A stretch of DNA of 64,000 bases from Pontibacter actiniarum (GTDB taxonomy: Bacteria > Bacteroidota > Bacteroidia > Cytophagales > Hymenobacteraceae): contig NZ_CP021236.1 of assembly GCF_003585765.1 (NCBI RefSeq), positions 1-64,000 of the forward strand, read 5' to 3'. The position numbers and the translations under genes were made by a program. Shown one piece after another: positions 43,409 through 51,865 of the stretch (position 1 is its first letter; each line of letters begins with the position of its first letter). Under the pieces are notes generated by a model. It was not told the DNA's origin, ran no database searches, and saw only the letters and a list, made by a program, of their open reading frames with translations.

Positions 43409-43957
43409 TTAGAACGTGCTGACATCGAACCGCCCATTGGTGACCACCACCGAGTCCTGCCCGTGCACAGCCTTAAAGGCGAAGGTGCCAGATACAATTC
43501 CATTAATCGTATCTGCTTTGGTGACGATGACCATGCCTTTGTACTTACTGGTGGTCATGTACAGTTTGCCTGGCACGTAGTAGGCACCGTAGTTCTGGGG
43601 CTGCTTCAGCTCTCCGCCAAACAAGTTAGTAGTAGAATTTAGGGGATACTCTCCCGGCTTGAACACACCCCTAAGGTAAATCTGAAAACCGGTCTTATCT
43701 TTTCTGTAAGCATCTATGAGCACATTATTTTGGGTTGAGTCAAAAGTGTAAGTTCCATGATAGCCACCCTCCACAGGGTCAGGCGCGTTAAAGCCTGTGC
43801 CACCGTTGGCAACCCATGCTTTGCCGTTCACAATAGCTCCCATGGTGTCAGCGCCGCTCTGAGTGGCGTCGGGCAGCAGCTTCAGCTCATCCTTTTTGCA
43901 GGCGGTGTTTAAGAAGAATGGGAAGAGAAGGAGGAGTAATTTGCTTTTATGTTTCAT
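43409..43957 (-). CDS. DUF6252-like lipoprotein
   Basis: This 182-residue protein has a lipoprotein signal (LLLLLFPFFLNTAC, Cys at about 20). The exported part begins with AIVNGKAWVANGG, the pattern of small Bacteroidota beta-sandwich lipoproteins of the DUF6252 kind, followed by alternating strands to the end. It lies 52 bp upstream of the T9SS hydrolase gene on the same strand, so the two are probably co-transcribed. The role is unknown. Confidence 0.7.
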   Translation of the reverse strand: MKHKSKLLLLLFPFFLNTACKKDELKLLPDATQSGADTMGAIVNGKAWVANGGTGFNAPDPVEGGYHGTYTFDSTQNNVLIDAYRKDKTGFQIYLRGVFKPGEYPLNSTTNLFGGELKQPQNYGAYYVPGKLYMTTSKYKGMVIVTKADTINGIVSGTFAFKAVHGQDSVVVTNGRFDVSTF

Positions 43958-44786
43958 AAGTTTGCTAAGTAAAAAACTAGTGGTATCAAGGTATTGGCAT
44001 TGTAGCGGCTAACCATTACGGCAGCAGTTTTGGCCGCGTCAGGACGCGGAAAGGAAGAGGAAAATGAATTGTAAATTTTAAGGCCTTTGTTGAACTTAAA
44101 AAATAGAATTGATTATTAATCAGACACAGTTATTAACGTCACGCTTTGGCCAATAGCGGCAAGGCAACAACGTTGATGCAGGTAATAGTATGAATAATTA
44201 GGTAAACAGTAGGGAAAGCACCTCGTTAGAGGTTATAAGAAAGGTATATAGTAATTGTTTATTAAACAACTGTTTGCAATTATTATTTTATAAAGATTTA
44301 AGGTGTTTATCCTACAGTACAATACGCTACTTGCCGATAGAGACTTCATACATCCTTACTACATAGTCAACCCCAGTTTAAGCTCAGCTCGGTCTGCTTC
44401 TCCTTTTCGTTATATTGAGACCCATAATGCGGCTGACACTGCTTCTCTGACCCCATAAGGTTGAGATTCTAAGGATCGTAGTGCTCCAGAAATAAAATAG
44501 CGGCCAGCGGGCGCGCGCTCATGCTCATGCGGCTAAATCAGGTATCTTTCTATTAGAAGAAAACACGCATAAATACCGCTTTTTCTTCTAACAAATTGCC
44601 AAGCTGCCAAGCAGTGGCAGCTCTGAAAATCAAAAAGATCTGCAAAAGCATTAGCATGTCCAATTGGATAAGTTTGTGTTCTTGCATATTATACTTTTAA
44701 AGTCTTATACCTAATTAACTCAAGTGTTTGTTGCACAACTCTTGGATATTATTTACTTGTAATACCATTTTAAAAAGCTAACTTTT
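43958..44786. other. Gene-free AT-rich boundary between cargo and plasmid backbone
   Basis: No gene is supported in these 829 bp. Two perfect inverted repeats are present: CCGCGTC/GACGCGG at 44034-44049 and AGCTGCCA/TGGCAGCT at 44602-44622. The promoter of the 43.9-kb lipoprotein must lie at the left end. Confidence 0.5.
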
Positions 44787-44824
44787 GCTTGTTAATGTAA
44801 CAATATATTGTTACATTAACAAGC
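44787..44824. promoter_or_regulatory. Perfect 38-bp palindrome upstream of the Fic/antitoxin genes
   Basis: GCTTGTTAATGTAACAATA (44787-44805) is followed directly by its exact reverse complement (44806-44824). It lies 39 bp before the ATG of the Fic partner gene. It fits an operator for an autoregulated toxin-antitoxin operon or a recombination site. Confidence 0.75.
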
Positions 44825-44863
44825 CTATTTCGTATACCAATATAGGCATTACCTTGAATTAGC

Positions 44864-45274
44864 ATGAACAGAGTAAAAGGCATTTTGCAGAACGGGACCA
44901 CGATCATACTGGAAAACTATGACCAGAGCAACGTGGACGATATGTACTTCATCAAAGCCATAGAAGCCACGAACCAACGCAATCACAGAACTATAGCAGA
45001 GTACTTCAACGGACTGATCAGAAGCCTGGAGACAGTGCAGCAGGAGGTCAGGGAGCAGAAAGTACAGCTGCTTTTATCTCAGTACAGAGACAGGCCTGTG
45101 GTATCGGAAAAGGTTCGCCAGGAACGGAGAGAGCAACTCGGGCAGACAAACCACATAGCTGCCTGCGAGGGCTACGAGGAGGAGGAGCTCAACAAGGTGC
45201 TGGACGAACTGTATATCAACGGGCAAATCACGCCTGAGGAGATGACTCAGGTATTCAACTTAAAGTATCTGTAA
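44864..45274 (+). CDS. Probable antitoxin partner of the following Fic protein
   Basis: This 136-residue, charged protein ends two bases inside the next start (TAATG), so translation is coupled to the Fic gene. TTIILEN (12-18) fits the (S/T)xxxE(G/N) inhibitory motif with Thr13, Glu17 and Asn18, although its surroundings look strand-like rather than helical. The C-terminus (LDELYINGQITPEEM) resembles the end of VbhA-type antitoxins. The middle is helical with many Gln and Arg. The palindrome upstream suggests autoregulation. The antitoxin role is inferred mainly from position. Confidence 0.6.
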   Translation: MNRVKGILQNGTTIILENYDQSNVDDMYFIKAIEATNQRNHRTIAEYFNGLIRSLETVQQEVREQKVQLLLSQYRDRPVVSEKVRQERREQLGQTNHIAACEGYEEEELNKVLDELYINGQITPEEMTQVFNLKYL

Positions 45275-45897
45275 TGAACGACAGGTACTGCTATCCCGGC
45301 ACCAGTGTGCTGATCAATCATTTTGACATCAGGGACGCAGCTAAGCTAAGCAAATTAGAGCTTACCCACTGGAGACATAACGTGCTGGCTTTGCCTGATA
45401 AACTGCCCAGCCAGCTAAAGTTTGATTTAACGCTTTGGCAGCTGATCCACAAGGAAACATTTGGCTCCGTCTACCCTTGGGCAGGGGAGCTCCGGAGTGT
45501 GATGATCTCCAAAGACAATGCCGTACATGCCGCGCCACGTATGATTGAGCCCTATGCCAACCACTTACTCCAGGAGCTGAAGGCAGCGGGGTATTTAAAG
45601 GGACTGGCCAGGGAGCAGTTCCTATTGAAGGGATCTTATTTTTTTGAGGAGCTGAATGCCATTCACCCCTTCCGTGAGGGAAACACCAGAACACTAAAGG
45701 TTTTCTTTTCCCTTTTGTCCCGACAGGCGGGGTATGAAATAGACTGGCTCAAGGTTTCGGCGCAGCAGTACCAACAGGCAGAGCAGGCTTCATTTGCTGC
45801 AGGAAACAAAGGCCCCTCCCCTTTTTACCCGCTGTTTAAGGAGGTCCTTCAGCCTGTTGAGTTATCAAATAAGCAATCTATCAGGTTCAAACTATGA
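45274..45897 (+). CDS. Fic/DOC family toxin (class I arrangement)
   Basis: This 207-residue protein carries the Fic core HPFREGNTRT (about 129-138), here with GNTR as in VbhT/Fic-1 toxins, and the FGSVYPWAGELRS flap region (about 62-74). It lacks an obvious inhibitory (S/T)xxxE(G/N) of its own, which fits a class I toxin restrained by a separate small protein, the preceding gene. It would transfer AMP to a target such as a topoisomerase; the target is unknown. It overlaps both neighbours by a few bases. It is placed directly before the replication gene, as a plasmid addiction module would be. Confidence 0.9.
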   Translation: MNDRYCYPGTSVLINHFDIRDAAKLSKLELTHWRHNVLALPDKLPSQLKFDLTLWQLIHKETFGSVYPWAGELRSVMISKDNAVHAAPRMIEPYANHLLQELKAAGYLKGLAREQFLLKGSYFFEELNAIHPFREGNTRTLKVFFSLLSRQAGYEIDWLKVSAQQYQQAEQASFAAGNKGPSPFYPLFKEVLQPVELSNKQSIRFKL

Positions 45898-46130
45898 GTC
45901 AGAACAACCAAGGCGACACATGCGCAGCGTGTGATTCTAAGAGCCACATCAGCGCAGAGGTGAAGGCTATGTTTAAGGAGACAAACCTTACCTGGGAGAA
46001 GTTGGCAGAGCTGGATGAAGGCGTTGGCCGTGGGAAGGGGAGCTATAGGCAAACCTTTTTGGCAAGGCTTATCAAAGCCCAGGAAACGCTGCAGAAAGTT
46101 GGGTACAGCATCCGGATCGAGAAAGGTTAG
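45894..46130 (+). CDS. Small protein coupled to the Fic gene
   Basis: This 78-residue protein overlaps the Fic stop (ATGA). It has CAAC near the N-terminus, then two amphipathic helices (ISAEVKAMFKETNLTWEKLAEL and YRQTFLARLIKAQETLQKVGY), reminiscent of a short helix-turn-helix protein. The third gene of such a unit is often a regulator. No family recognised. Confidence 0.65.
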   Translation: MSQNNQGDTCAACDSKSHISAEVKAMFKETNLTWEKLAELDEGVGRGKGSYRQTFLARLIKAQETLQKVGYSIRIEKG

Positions 46131-46160
46131 TTCTATAAAGATTTATATTTTGTACATTGT

Positions 46161-46168
46161 TAACTTTG
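46161..46168 (+). promoter_or_regulatory. Candidate -7 element for the replication gene
   Basis: TAACTTTG matches the Bacteroidota TAnnTTTG consensus exactly, 109 bp before the replication ATG. A matching -33 TTG at the usual distance is not clear. A purine-rich AAGGAGGAGGAAGG run (46215-46228) lies between, about 50 bp before the ATG. Confidence 0.4.
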
Positions 46169-46276
46169 AAAAAATTTAACTTACCCAAAGATTTTTTCCA
46201 ACCCGTTCCTTATAAGGAGGAGGAAGGACTGTACCAGTGGCTGAGTTGCCAATCCGTACCTGTATTTTAGTAACTT

Positions 46277-47398
46277 ATGCAACACGAGAACAAACCCTCT
46301 GAGGCCCTTTTAAGCGATCCGACCTACTTCCTGAGTAGGATTGACAGGAGCGTAGCCGATAACATCAGAGACATTGAGAAGTCCTTTGATGAAGATGCCG
46401 GTATTGTGAAAGATTTCATCGTCTTTATTTCAAGGAAAATGAAAAAGGACCTTTTCGGTTTCACGAGGTTCACGCTTTCAGAGTTTTGTAAAGAAACTGG
46501 GCGTAATAAGCAGACCTTGTGTGAGGTGCATCCCAAGTTCAGAAATAACCCCAAAGCGGAGGTGCCGGAATATTTCGGTCACCGGTTTGAGACAACCTTT
46601 GACTATGCCCTGTTCCACATGCTGAGCAATAACATTATCTTCTCTCGCTCCTATGAATATAAGCACCAGGATAAGGTGATAGAGCTGAAGAACTTTGCCA
46701 TTCTCAAGGATATTAAGGTTAGCATCGACAGACACACCAATACCATCAAGATTTACGATGTCCGAATATCAGATGAGCTTATGGAAGGGTTTTTCCGCAG
46801 GTACTATACCATCGACACCAACGGCTATAAGCATGTAGGAAAAGGGCGTGGCGGCGACGGGCGCAAGAGCCTGTACATTTTCCTTTACAAGACGCGTCAC
46901 CAGCTGCTTAGCTCAGGTAAACGCATCACGAAGTTGCCTATAGATCTGTTGGCCTCGGTTGCCCATATTGAGTCAGAGGAACCTCGGTTCAAGAAAAAAA
47001 GTGTGAAGAGGGTGCTGGACTACATTCGGGAGAAGGGAAAGCTGCCTTTCGATTATACCTTTGTCCAAGGGGATCCAACTAAAAAGTACCAGGAGCTCTA
47101 TTGGGTTAGTCTGGACTTCTCCGTGTACCACGAGGTTATGGAGGCGAAGGAGGATCATAACTTTTACATTGCTCTGCTGGAGCGTATGCGGGATCTTTTC
47201 CACCATACCTATGGGAACCATGTCCAGATCACAGGAGAGAAAGATACTTTTCAGCGTTGGCTGACTAATTCGGACGCAGACCTGACGCATAAGGCAAATG
47301 AGCTTTGCAAAGCATATTTTAAGGTACACAACAAGGATATCACACTGGCAATGGCGAAAAAGCTTATTAGGGGAGGTCTGTTCTCCGATGATAACTAA
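46277..47398 (+). CDS. Plasmid replication initiator protein (RepB-like)
   Basis: This 373-residue protein has the two-domain, charged, helical make-up of iteron-binding initiators. RFTLSEFCKETGRNKQTLCEVH (about 62-83) reads as a helix-turn-helix. FETTFDYALFHMLSNNIIFSRSYEY and SLYIFLYKTRHQLLSSGKRITKLPIDLLASV (about 198-228) recall the winged-helix repeats of RepB/RepE. The strongest support is position: twelve copies of a 16-bp repeat begin 7 bp after the stop. It should bind these repeats, open the origin and load the helicase. A family search is needed to settle the subgroup. Confidence 0.75.
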   Translation: MQHENKPSEALLSDPTYFLSRIDRSVADNIRDIEKSFDEDAGIVKDFIVFISRKMKKDLFGFTRFTLSEFCKETGRNKQTLCEVHPKFRNNPKAEVPEYFGHRFETTFDYALFHMLSNNIIFSRSYEYKHQDKVIELKNFAILKDIKVSIDRHTNTIKIYDVRISDELMEGFFRRYYTIDTNGYKHVGKGRGGDGRKSLYIFLYKTRHQLLSSGKRITKLPIDLLASVAHIESEEPRFKKKSVKRVLDYIREKGKLPFDYTFVQGDPTKKYQELYWVSLDFSVYHEVMEAKEDHNFYIALLERMRDLFHHTYGNHVQITGEKDTFQRWLTNSDADLTHKANELCKAYFKVHNKDITLAMAKKLIRGGLFSDDN

Positions 47399-47405
47399 AA
47401 GGTTA

Positions 47406-48238
47406 TTCAAGTATTGTCACGCAGGACAGAACTAAAGGCTATTTGGAAACTCCCTACATTGGCCTTGGAAGGACTTTAAGCAAGTGTTCTAGCCTATTAT
47501 TCAAGTATTGCCACACATTCGAGACATAAAGGGCCAATCTAATATATGGATGAGATATGACTTTTGCAAAATACAAACTTGGAGAAGATGTAGAAGTAAG
47601 CGGTACGTTCACAGGATTAGGTGACCAAAAAGGTAGAGTCACCGAAATAGTGTATGACAAGCTGAGCAGCCAATTCTTCTATAACGTGCAATGTGGAGAG
47701 AACCGGCATTATGCGCAGGAACGATTTGTCTCTAATGCACAGCGACTTAACGAAGGCACTTGATTAATGATGATAGAGACTCCTAGCGAATGTCTCCAGC
47801 ATGCCACAGGCGTTCTTTCTGAGGGTCTCTTGACAGGTTGCGTTGCTGCAAACCATATGAAGCGGCGGGTCTAATGTATCGAATCGATCTTTTACCTTAT
47901 GGATGCCTTCTTAAGCCAAGGGAATATCTACTGTTCAAGTATTGCCACACTCTTTCAGAGCCATTCAAGTATTGCCTCAGTAGCCGGAGCCGTTCAAGTA
48001 CTGCCACAATCCATTCAAGTATTGTCTCAAGTCGTTCAAGTATCGCCACAAATTGGCTATTCCCCTCAACAATAGCTGTTTTACCTACTCAAGTATTGCC
48101 TCAAGCCATTCAGGTATTGCCACGCTTCTCCAAAGCTGTTCAAGTATTGCCTCAGTAGCAATAGGTCATTCAAGTATTGCCACACCCACAATGCACCCCA
48201 TTGGCTCTATTCCGTACAGCCGTTCAAGTATTGCCACT
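47406..48238. repeat. Replication origin iterons: twelve 16-bp repeats in two alternating versions
   Basis: Consensus TTCAAGTATTGCC(A/T)CA. Copies start at 47406, 47500, 47934, 47964, 47993, 48014, 48035, 48088, 48109, 48139, 48169 and 48223. From copy 3 to 11 the CCAC and CCTC types (one reads TCTC) alternate strictly. Start-to-start spacings in the main block are 21, 29-30 or 53-54 bp, close to 2, 3 and 5 helical turns. A small gene lies between copies 2 and 3. This is the likely oriV. Confidence 0.85.
47557..47763 (+). CDS. Small hypothetical protein inside the iteron region
   Basis: This 68-residue protein starts TFAKYKLGEDVEVSGTF and continues with GLGDQKGRVTEIVYDKLSSQFFYNVQC, a set of short strands such as a small SH3/KOW-like barrel. 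It lies between iterons 2 and 3, read in the direction of the replication gene. No family recognised; it could influence copy number. Coding is plausible but not certain. Confidence 0.55.
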   Translation: MTFAKYKLGEDVEVSGTFTGLGDQKGRVTEIVYDKLSSQFFYNVQCGENRHYAQERFVSNAQRLNEGT

Positions 48239-48549
48239 AAATATATATACTTCTATATACTTCCTTATAAATAGTAAATTGAAATGTCGGAGGGGTTCGT
48301 GAACAATAAAGATTTAACAAAAGGGAAGAGAAAGAGACTTGCGCTGCGAAAATTACACAACTTCTTCACAAAAACAGCTAAAATATGACCAGTGCTTTAA
48401 TAACTAGCTATGAAGTCTAAAGATTCCTATACAGGGCCGGGAAAAATAAGATAAAAGCATAAAAATAATACATACATAATGTAACTTTTTATATACACAT
48501 CGTATATATCAATATATCTTTTATATTAACCCCTTTAAATTTTGTGTGT
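48239..48549. other. AT-rich stretch after the iterons, possible DNA unwinding element
   Basis: The first 45 bp (48239-48283) are almost only A and T, a usual neighbour of iterons where strands open. No DnaA box of the TTATCCACA type was seen. The end holds the promoter area of the RadC gene. No gene is supported. Confidence 0.45.
48491..48516. promoter_or_regulatory. Shared TATACA...CGTATATAT motif, copy A (before radC-like gene)
   Basis: TATACACATCGTATATATC lies about 35-60 bp before the ATG at 48550. Closely related sequences precede two other backbone genes (49202-49227 and 53447-53470). Confidence 0.45.
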
Positions 48550-49014
48550 ATGGAACAGACTTCAACAACCGTCAGCCAGATTGCAGAGGTAAAGCTCAGC
48601 TACCATCCCCAGGTGAAGCCCTCCGAGCGCCCGCAGATTACGAGTTCTAAAGACAGTTACACTTTCTTCCTACAGCTATGGGATGAGGGCAGCATACAGT
48701 TCCGCGAGCAATTTAAGGTTATGTTATTAAGCAGGGCAAACAAAGTGCTGGGAATATTTGAGGTTTCTACCGGTGGCGTGGCCGGTACGGTGGCAGATCC
48801 CAAACTTATCTTTGTCGCTGCACTCAAAGCCAATGCCAGTGGGATCGTTTTAGCTCATAATCACCCATCGGGCAACTTAAAGCCCAGCAGTGCAGATATT
48901 AGCCTTACTAAAAAGGTGAAGGAGGGCGGTAACTTACTTGATATTGCTGTTCTGGATCACATCATCCTTACCAATGAGGGTTATTATTCTTTTGCAGACG
49001 AGGGACTTTTATAA
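48550..49014 (+). CDS. radC: RadC-like JAB domain protein
   Basis: The protein has 154 residues from the ATG at 48550; an in-frame GTG lies 6 bp upstream. The JAB/MPN metal site is visible as HNHPSGNLKPSSADISLT (His, His and Asp ligands), preceded by FKVMLLSRANKVLG. The end LDHIILTNEGYYSFADEGLL is typical of RadC. The N-terminal helix-hairpin-helix of chromosomal RadC is absent; such short forms are common on plasmids and near phage-like elements. The role in DNA repair is disputed. A strong terminator follows. Confidence 0.92.
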   Translation: MEQTSTTVSQIAEVKLSYHPQVKPSERPQITSSKDSYTFFLQLWDEGSIQFREQFKVMLLSRANKVLGIFEVSTGGVAGTVADPKLIFVAALKANASGIVLAHNHPSGNLKPSSADISLTKKVKEGGNLLDIAVLDHIILTNEGYYSFADEGLL

Positions 49015-49060
49015 AAGTCCCTTACTCCTTCAAATCTCGGCTGTAAACCAACCGTAGCGG

Positions 49061-49087
49061 CCCGCCTGACGGCGGGTTTTCTTTTTT
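49061..49087 (+). terminator. Rho-independent-type terminator after radC
   Basis: CCCGCC (49061-49066) pairs with GGCGGG (49071-49076) around a TGAC loop, followed by a T-rich run. It ends the RadC transcript 47 bp after its stop. Confidence 0.85.
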
Positions 49088-49201
49088 TCTTTCTGTAGTA
49101 ATGCCTGTTCTACAATACCACACAAGCAATTTAGCGCTAACATAAGGGGAAATAAAAACTCTATTTTGCGGATAAATTAAATATACTAAATGTAACTAAA
49201 T

Positions 49202-49227
49202 GTATACATTACGTATATATTGATATA
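49202..49227. promoter_or_regulatory. Shared TATACATTACGTATATAT motif, copy B (before ardC-like gene)
   Basis: TATACATTACGTATATATTG lies about 32-57 bp before the ATG at 49259. It differs from copy C (53447-53470) at only a few positions. Confidence 0.45.
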
Positions 49228-49258
49228 AGTTTTGTTTAACCTTCTAAAGCTAAAAGTT

Positions 49259-50200
49259 ATGAACGCTTATCAAAAATTCATTCAACTGGCAGATCAGGTA
49301 ACAAATGAGGTCATCGAGCAATTAGAACAAGGCCAGGTATTCTGGAGAAAGCCATGGACATCTTACGGATTGCCTAAAAACTATGTATCTGGCCGCTATT
49401 ATGAAGGCTTCAATGCTTTCTTTCTGAACTACCTGACTGATAAAAAAAGCTTTAGGACGCCCTATTTTCTTACCTATAAACAGGCTAAAGAGCTGGGGGG
49501 ATATGTAAAGAAGGGAGAGAAAGGAACGCAGATCATCTACTGGAAAGTTTACGCCAAAAGTGATACTAGGGAGGGTAATGGCACTGCAGGAGAGACAGAG
49601 GAGGTGTATCAGAGAAGGTTTGTCCCTTTTATTTGGACTGTATTTAACATTGATCAGGTGGAAGGAATAGAGTTTACCCTCCCTTCTGTTCATGAGCGTA
49701 CCGATCTGCAGGTAATAGAGGCTTGTCAGGAGGTGGTGGATCAATACCCTATGCCACGCCCGAACGTTCTGCACGGCGGCTCCCAGGCCTACTATGCGCC
49801 TTTTAATGATACGGTACAGATGCCGGAGCTGAGCAGCTTTGTTTCCTCTCAGGCTTATCACGCGACTTTGTTTCACGAACTGATTCACTCTACAGGCCAT
49901 CAAACCAGGCTTAACCGTTTCGCCGATGAAGCGAAGGCGGCCCGGTTTGGGGACATAAATTACTCTAAGGAGGAGCTGATAGCCGAGATGGGAGCAAGTT
50001 TCCTCAACGCCTTTGCAGGTATCAAAGCGGAGGTTTTTGAGAACTCGGTGGCTTACTTGCAGGGATGGGCGACGAAATTTAAAGATGATAAGACCATGAT
50101 CATCTATGCAAGCACAAAGGCTTTTAAAGCGGCCAGCTATATCCTGAACCTACAGGCAGATAGTAACCTGGGGGCAGAAGCAACAACTATGGCAGCATAG
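49259..50200 (+). CDS. ArdC-like antirestriction protein (ssDNA-binding domain plus zincin-like domain)
   Basis: The ATG at 49259 follows the family N-terminus rule better than the upstream frame start at 49232; it gives 313 residues. The N-terminal domain (about 1-135) has WRKPWTSYGLPKNYVSGRYYEGFNAFFL and the GYVKKGEKGTQIIYWK strands typical of ArdC/TraC1 ssDNA-binding domains. A metallopeptidase-like HELIHSTGH (about 206-214) and a downstream EELIAEMGAS complete the zincin signature. ArdC proteins protect plasmid DNA entering a new host from restriction. A terminator hairpin lies about 100 bp downstream. Confidence 0.9.
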   Translation: MNAYQKFIQLADQVTNEVIEQLEQGQVFWRKPWTSYGLPKNYVSGRYYEGFNAFFLNYLTDKKSFRTPYFLTYKQAKELGGYVKKGEKGTQIIYWKVYAKSDTREGNGTAGETEEVYQRRFVPFIWTVFNIDQVEGIEFTLPSVHERTDLQVIEACQEVVDQYPMPRPNVLHGGSQAYYAPFNDTVQMPELSSFVSSQAYHATLFHELIHSTGHQTRLNRFADEAKAARFGDINYSKEELIAEMGASFLNAFAGIKAEVFENSVAYLQGWATKFKDDKTMIIYASTKAFKAASYILNLQADSNLGAEATTMAA

Positions 50201-50581
50201 TCCTTTGAAAGATCTTGTCTGGTAACATCAGGCAAGGTCTTTCATTTTAATACTGATGGGGTTAACTGGGGAGATTTGAAAGTCGAAATTCTGCCATGGC
50301 GACCCGCCTTCGGCGGGGTTCTTTTGGTGTATTAACTTTAGGTGAAGTGTAATGATGTGTTCAGGTAACTACTAATTCTAGAGCTGCTACATTTAATATT
50401 TCTTAGAAGTTATCTTTTTTAACATATAAGCAGTTATGAGAGAAAGTGCCTTGGTTGGGCAGAACAGAGGCCTAAAAATTGAGCGAATTATATGGCTTTT
50501 TTGGGAATGCCAGGGTTTACGGCTTCTCCACCGGAAAGCAACTCACCGGGGTGTGTTATTTGAACCTATCGGCTGCAAAGG
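50201..50581. other. Intergenic stretch with terminator, between ardC and the mer-like cluster
   Basis: Apart from the hairpin at 50303-50317 nothing is supported. Plus-strand frames at 50436-50763 run antisense into the GDCCVxC gene and show no protein features. Confidence 0.5.
50303..50325 (+). terminator. Rho-independent-type terminator after the ardC-like gene
   Basis: CCCGCC (50303-50308) and GGCGGG (50312-50317) pair around a 3-base loop, followed by GTTCTTTTG. The stem matches that of the terminator at 49061. Confidence 0.75.
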
Positions 50582-50794
50582 TCAGCAGCAGCTCTTGTTC
50601 TGCTGGATGGGCGGGCACGCCACTGTGCCATAAGAGCAGTACACGCAGCAGTCTCCTGACTTGGGTTTCAGTACGGTGCGGCATTGCTCGCACTCGTAGA
50701 AATACTGGCAGGCATCCGTTGGCATCTGCTCCTCTTTCCTGTGCCCGCACTCCGGGCAAGTAAGCACGGAGGCTGTCTTCGTCTTATCCATCAT
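50582..50794 (-). CDS. GDCCVxC-type small zinc-ribbon protein
   Basis: This 70-residue protein has three Cys pairs: CPECGH near the N-terminus, CEQC, and GDCCVYCSYG followed by ACPP. The last motif is the signature of the family annotated as GDCCVxC domain (seleno)proteins, found with mercury transport genes. Both vicinal residues are encoded by TGC, so this member has cysteine, not selenocysteine. The start overlaps the MerTP stop (ATGA). It may pass or hold Hg(II); the function is unproven. Confidence 0.85.
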   Translation of the reverse strand: MMDKTKTASVLTCPECGHRKEEQMPTDACQYFYECEQCRTVLKPKSGDCCVYCSYGTVACPPIQQNKSCC

Positions 50795-51402
50795 GGCTTC
50801 TTATCCTCTATGGCCACCGTATAGCCTGTCTTCCTGGCCGCCTGCAGAATCTGCATGGGCCTTACCTTTGTGCTGTCGTATTTGATGACGGCACTGCCTT
50901 TCTTATAGGAAGTGCTCACGCTGAAGACACCTGCCAGTTTGCCTACTTCCTGGTTCACATGCGCCTCGCAGCCCGCGCAGGTCATGCCTTTCACCTGCAG
51001 CTTTACCGACTGTGTGAAGTTCGTTTGCGCGCTGGCAGCTTTGGCAACGGGTTGTTGCCTGTAGAAGGCTCCCGCGTATTCAGGGAAGGCCAGTAGGAGC
51101 AGTGCCACGCAGCTTACGGCCAACAGGAATTTGTTTGATTTCCAAAAGGTAGGCTTTGCCTCTCCCTCACATGCACAGGCAGCGGCTGATTTTTCCGCCT
51201 TTAGCCGCTGGTACCAGGCCAGGGCCAGCACGGCCACGGTGATGCCGGCCAGGTAAGGCCTGAAAGGCTCCACCCACCCGAAGGCGGAGATGGCACCAGT
51301 GACGCCGCCCACCAGGGCCAGCAAGGGAGCGATGCAGCAGAGCGATGCAAGGAGGGCCGCCAACAGGCCGGTTCCTAATAGTCTTGTCGGGGATGTTCTC
51401 AT
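50791..51402 (-). CDS. merTP: Mercuric transport protein MerTP (fused MerT and MerP)
   Basis: This 203-residue protein combines a MerT-like membrane part with a MerP-like domain. Helix 1 contains the vicinal pair Cys22-Cys23, helix 2 spans about 49-64, a cytoplasmic loop carries Cys76 and Cys78, and helix 3 spans about 91-108. The C-terminal HMA domain has GMTCAGC (139-145) for Hg(II) in the periplasm. It would bring Hg(II) into the cytoplasm for reduction. It lies 9 bp after the ArsR-type regulator and overlaps the GDCCVxC gene. Confidence 0.92.
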   Translation of the reverse strand: MRTSPTRLLGTGLLAALLASLCCIAPLLALVGGVTGAISAFGWVEPFRPYLAGITVAVLALAWYQRLKAEKSAAACACEGEAKPTFWKSNKFLLAVSCVALLLLAFPEYAGAFYRQQPVAKAASAQTNFTQSVKLQVKGMTCAGCEAHVNQEVGKLAGVFSVSTSYKKGSAVIKYDSTKVRPMQILQAARKTGYTVAIEDKKP

Positions 51403-51411
51403 GGCAGGGGA

Positions 51412-51783
51412 TTATGCTTGTTCTAACTTACTGCTGATATGCTTGAAAAGGGGATTTATGATTTTCAGGTGATCCTGCTTCAGGGAGTAAAAGATCGTTT
51501 GCCCTACTTTTTTGCTCTGGATGATGCCGCCGTCTTTAAGCTTGCGCAGCTGCTGCGAGACGGCGGACATGGTCATCTGCAGCACGTCGCTCAGGTCGCA
51601 CACGCACAGCTCCCCCTCCTCCTCCAGCAGGTAGAGGATCTTCAGCCTCGTCTCGGTGCCGGCCAGGCTCAGCACCTGGCTCAGCTCCTGAATCATGGTC
51701 TCTGCAGAATTCAGCTTTTCAGCGCACAGATTCAGCCGGTGCTCATCGGCATATACTCGGATACATGTTTTGTCTTCCTTCAT
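51412..51783 (-). CDS. ArsR/SmtB-family metal-responsive repressor
   Basis: This 123-residue protein is a winged-helix repressor. ELCVCDL (Cys60, Cys62) is the metal-sensing motif in the recognition-helix region of ArsR-type sensors. MTMSAVSQQLRKLKDGGII is the DNA-recognition helix. It lies first in the unit with MerTP and the GDCCVxC gene. An inverted repeat at 51818-51837 between it and the divergent flavoprotein is the probable operator. In this cluster it replaces the usual MerR-type activator. Confidence 0.92.
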   Translation of the reverse strand: MKEDKTCIRVYADEHRLNLCAEKLNSAETMIQELSQVLSLAGTETRLKILYLLEEEGELCVCDLSDVLQMTMSAVSQQLRKLKDGGIIQSKKVGQTIFYSLKQDHLKIINPLFKHISSKLEQA

Positions 51784-51817
51784 TTCAAATACTTACGCAA
51801 CAAAATTACAAATGTAA

Positions 51818-51837
51818 AAGTATTTAAGCAAATACTT
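51818..51837. promoter_or_regulatory. Probable ArsR-type operator
   Basis: AAGTATTT (51818-51825) and AAATACTT (51830-51837) are exact inverted repeats with a 4-base spacer. A further half-site AAATACTT lies at 51787-51794. The site is 34 bp before the regulator ATG (51783) and 28 bp before the divergent flavoprotein ATG, so it could control both. Confidence 0.7.
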
Positions 51838-51865
51838 AAGTAAGATATAATAAGACGAACTTGCT

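Noticed and set aside
47934..48238. CRISPR array
   Set aside because: Repeats are only 16 bp, spacers are short and uneven, no cas gene is present, and the array follows a replication gene; iterons fit better.
50436..50763. Plus-strand frames over the GDCCVxC gene
   Set aside because: The minus-strand protein has clear Cys motifs and overlaps MerTP by ATGA, so the plus frames are shadows.
50582..50794. Selenocysteine in the GDCCVxC protein
   Set aside because: Both vicinal positions are read as TGC; there is no in-frame TGA and no need for recoding.
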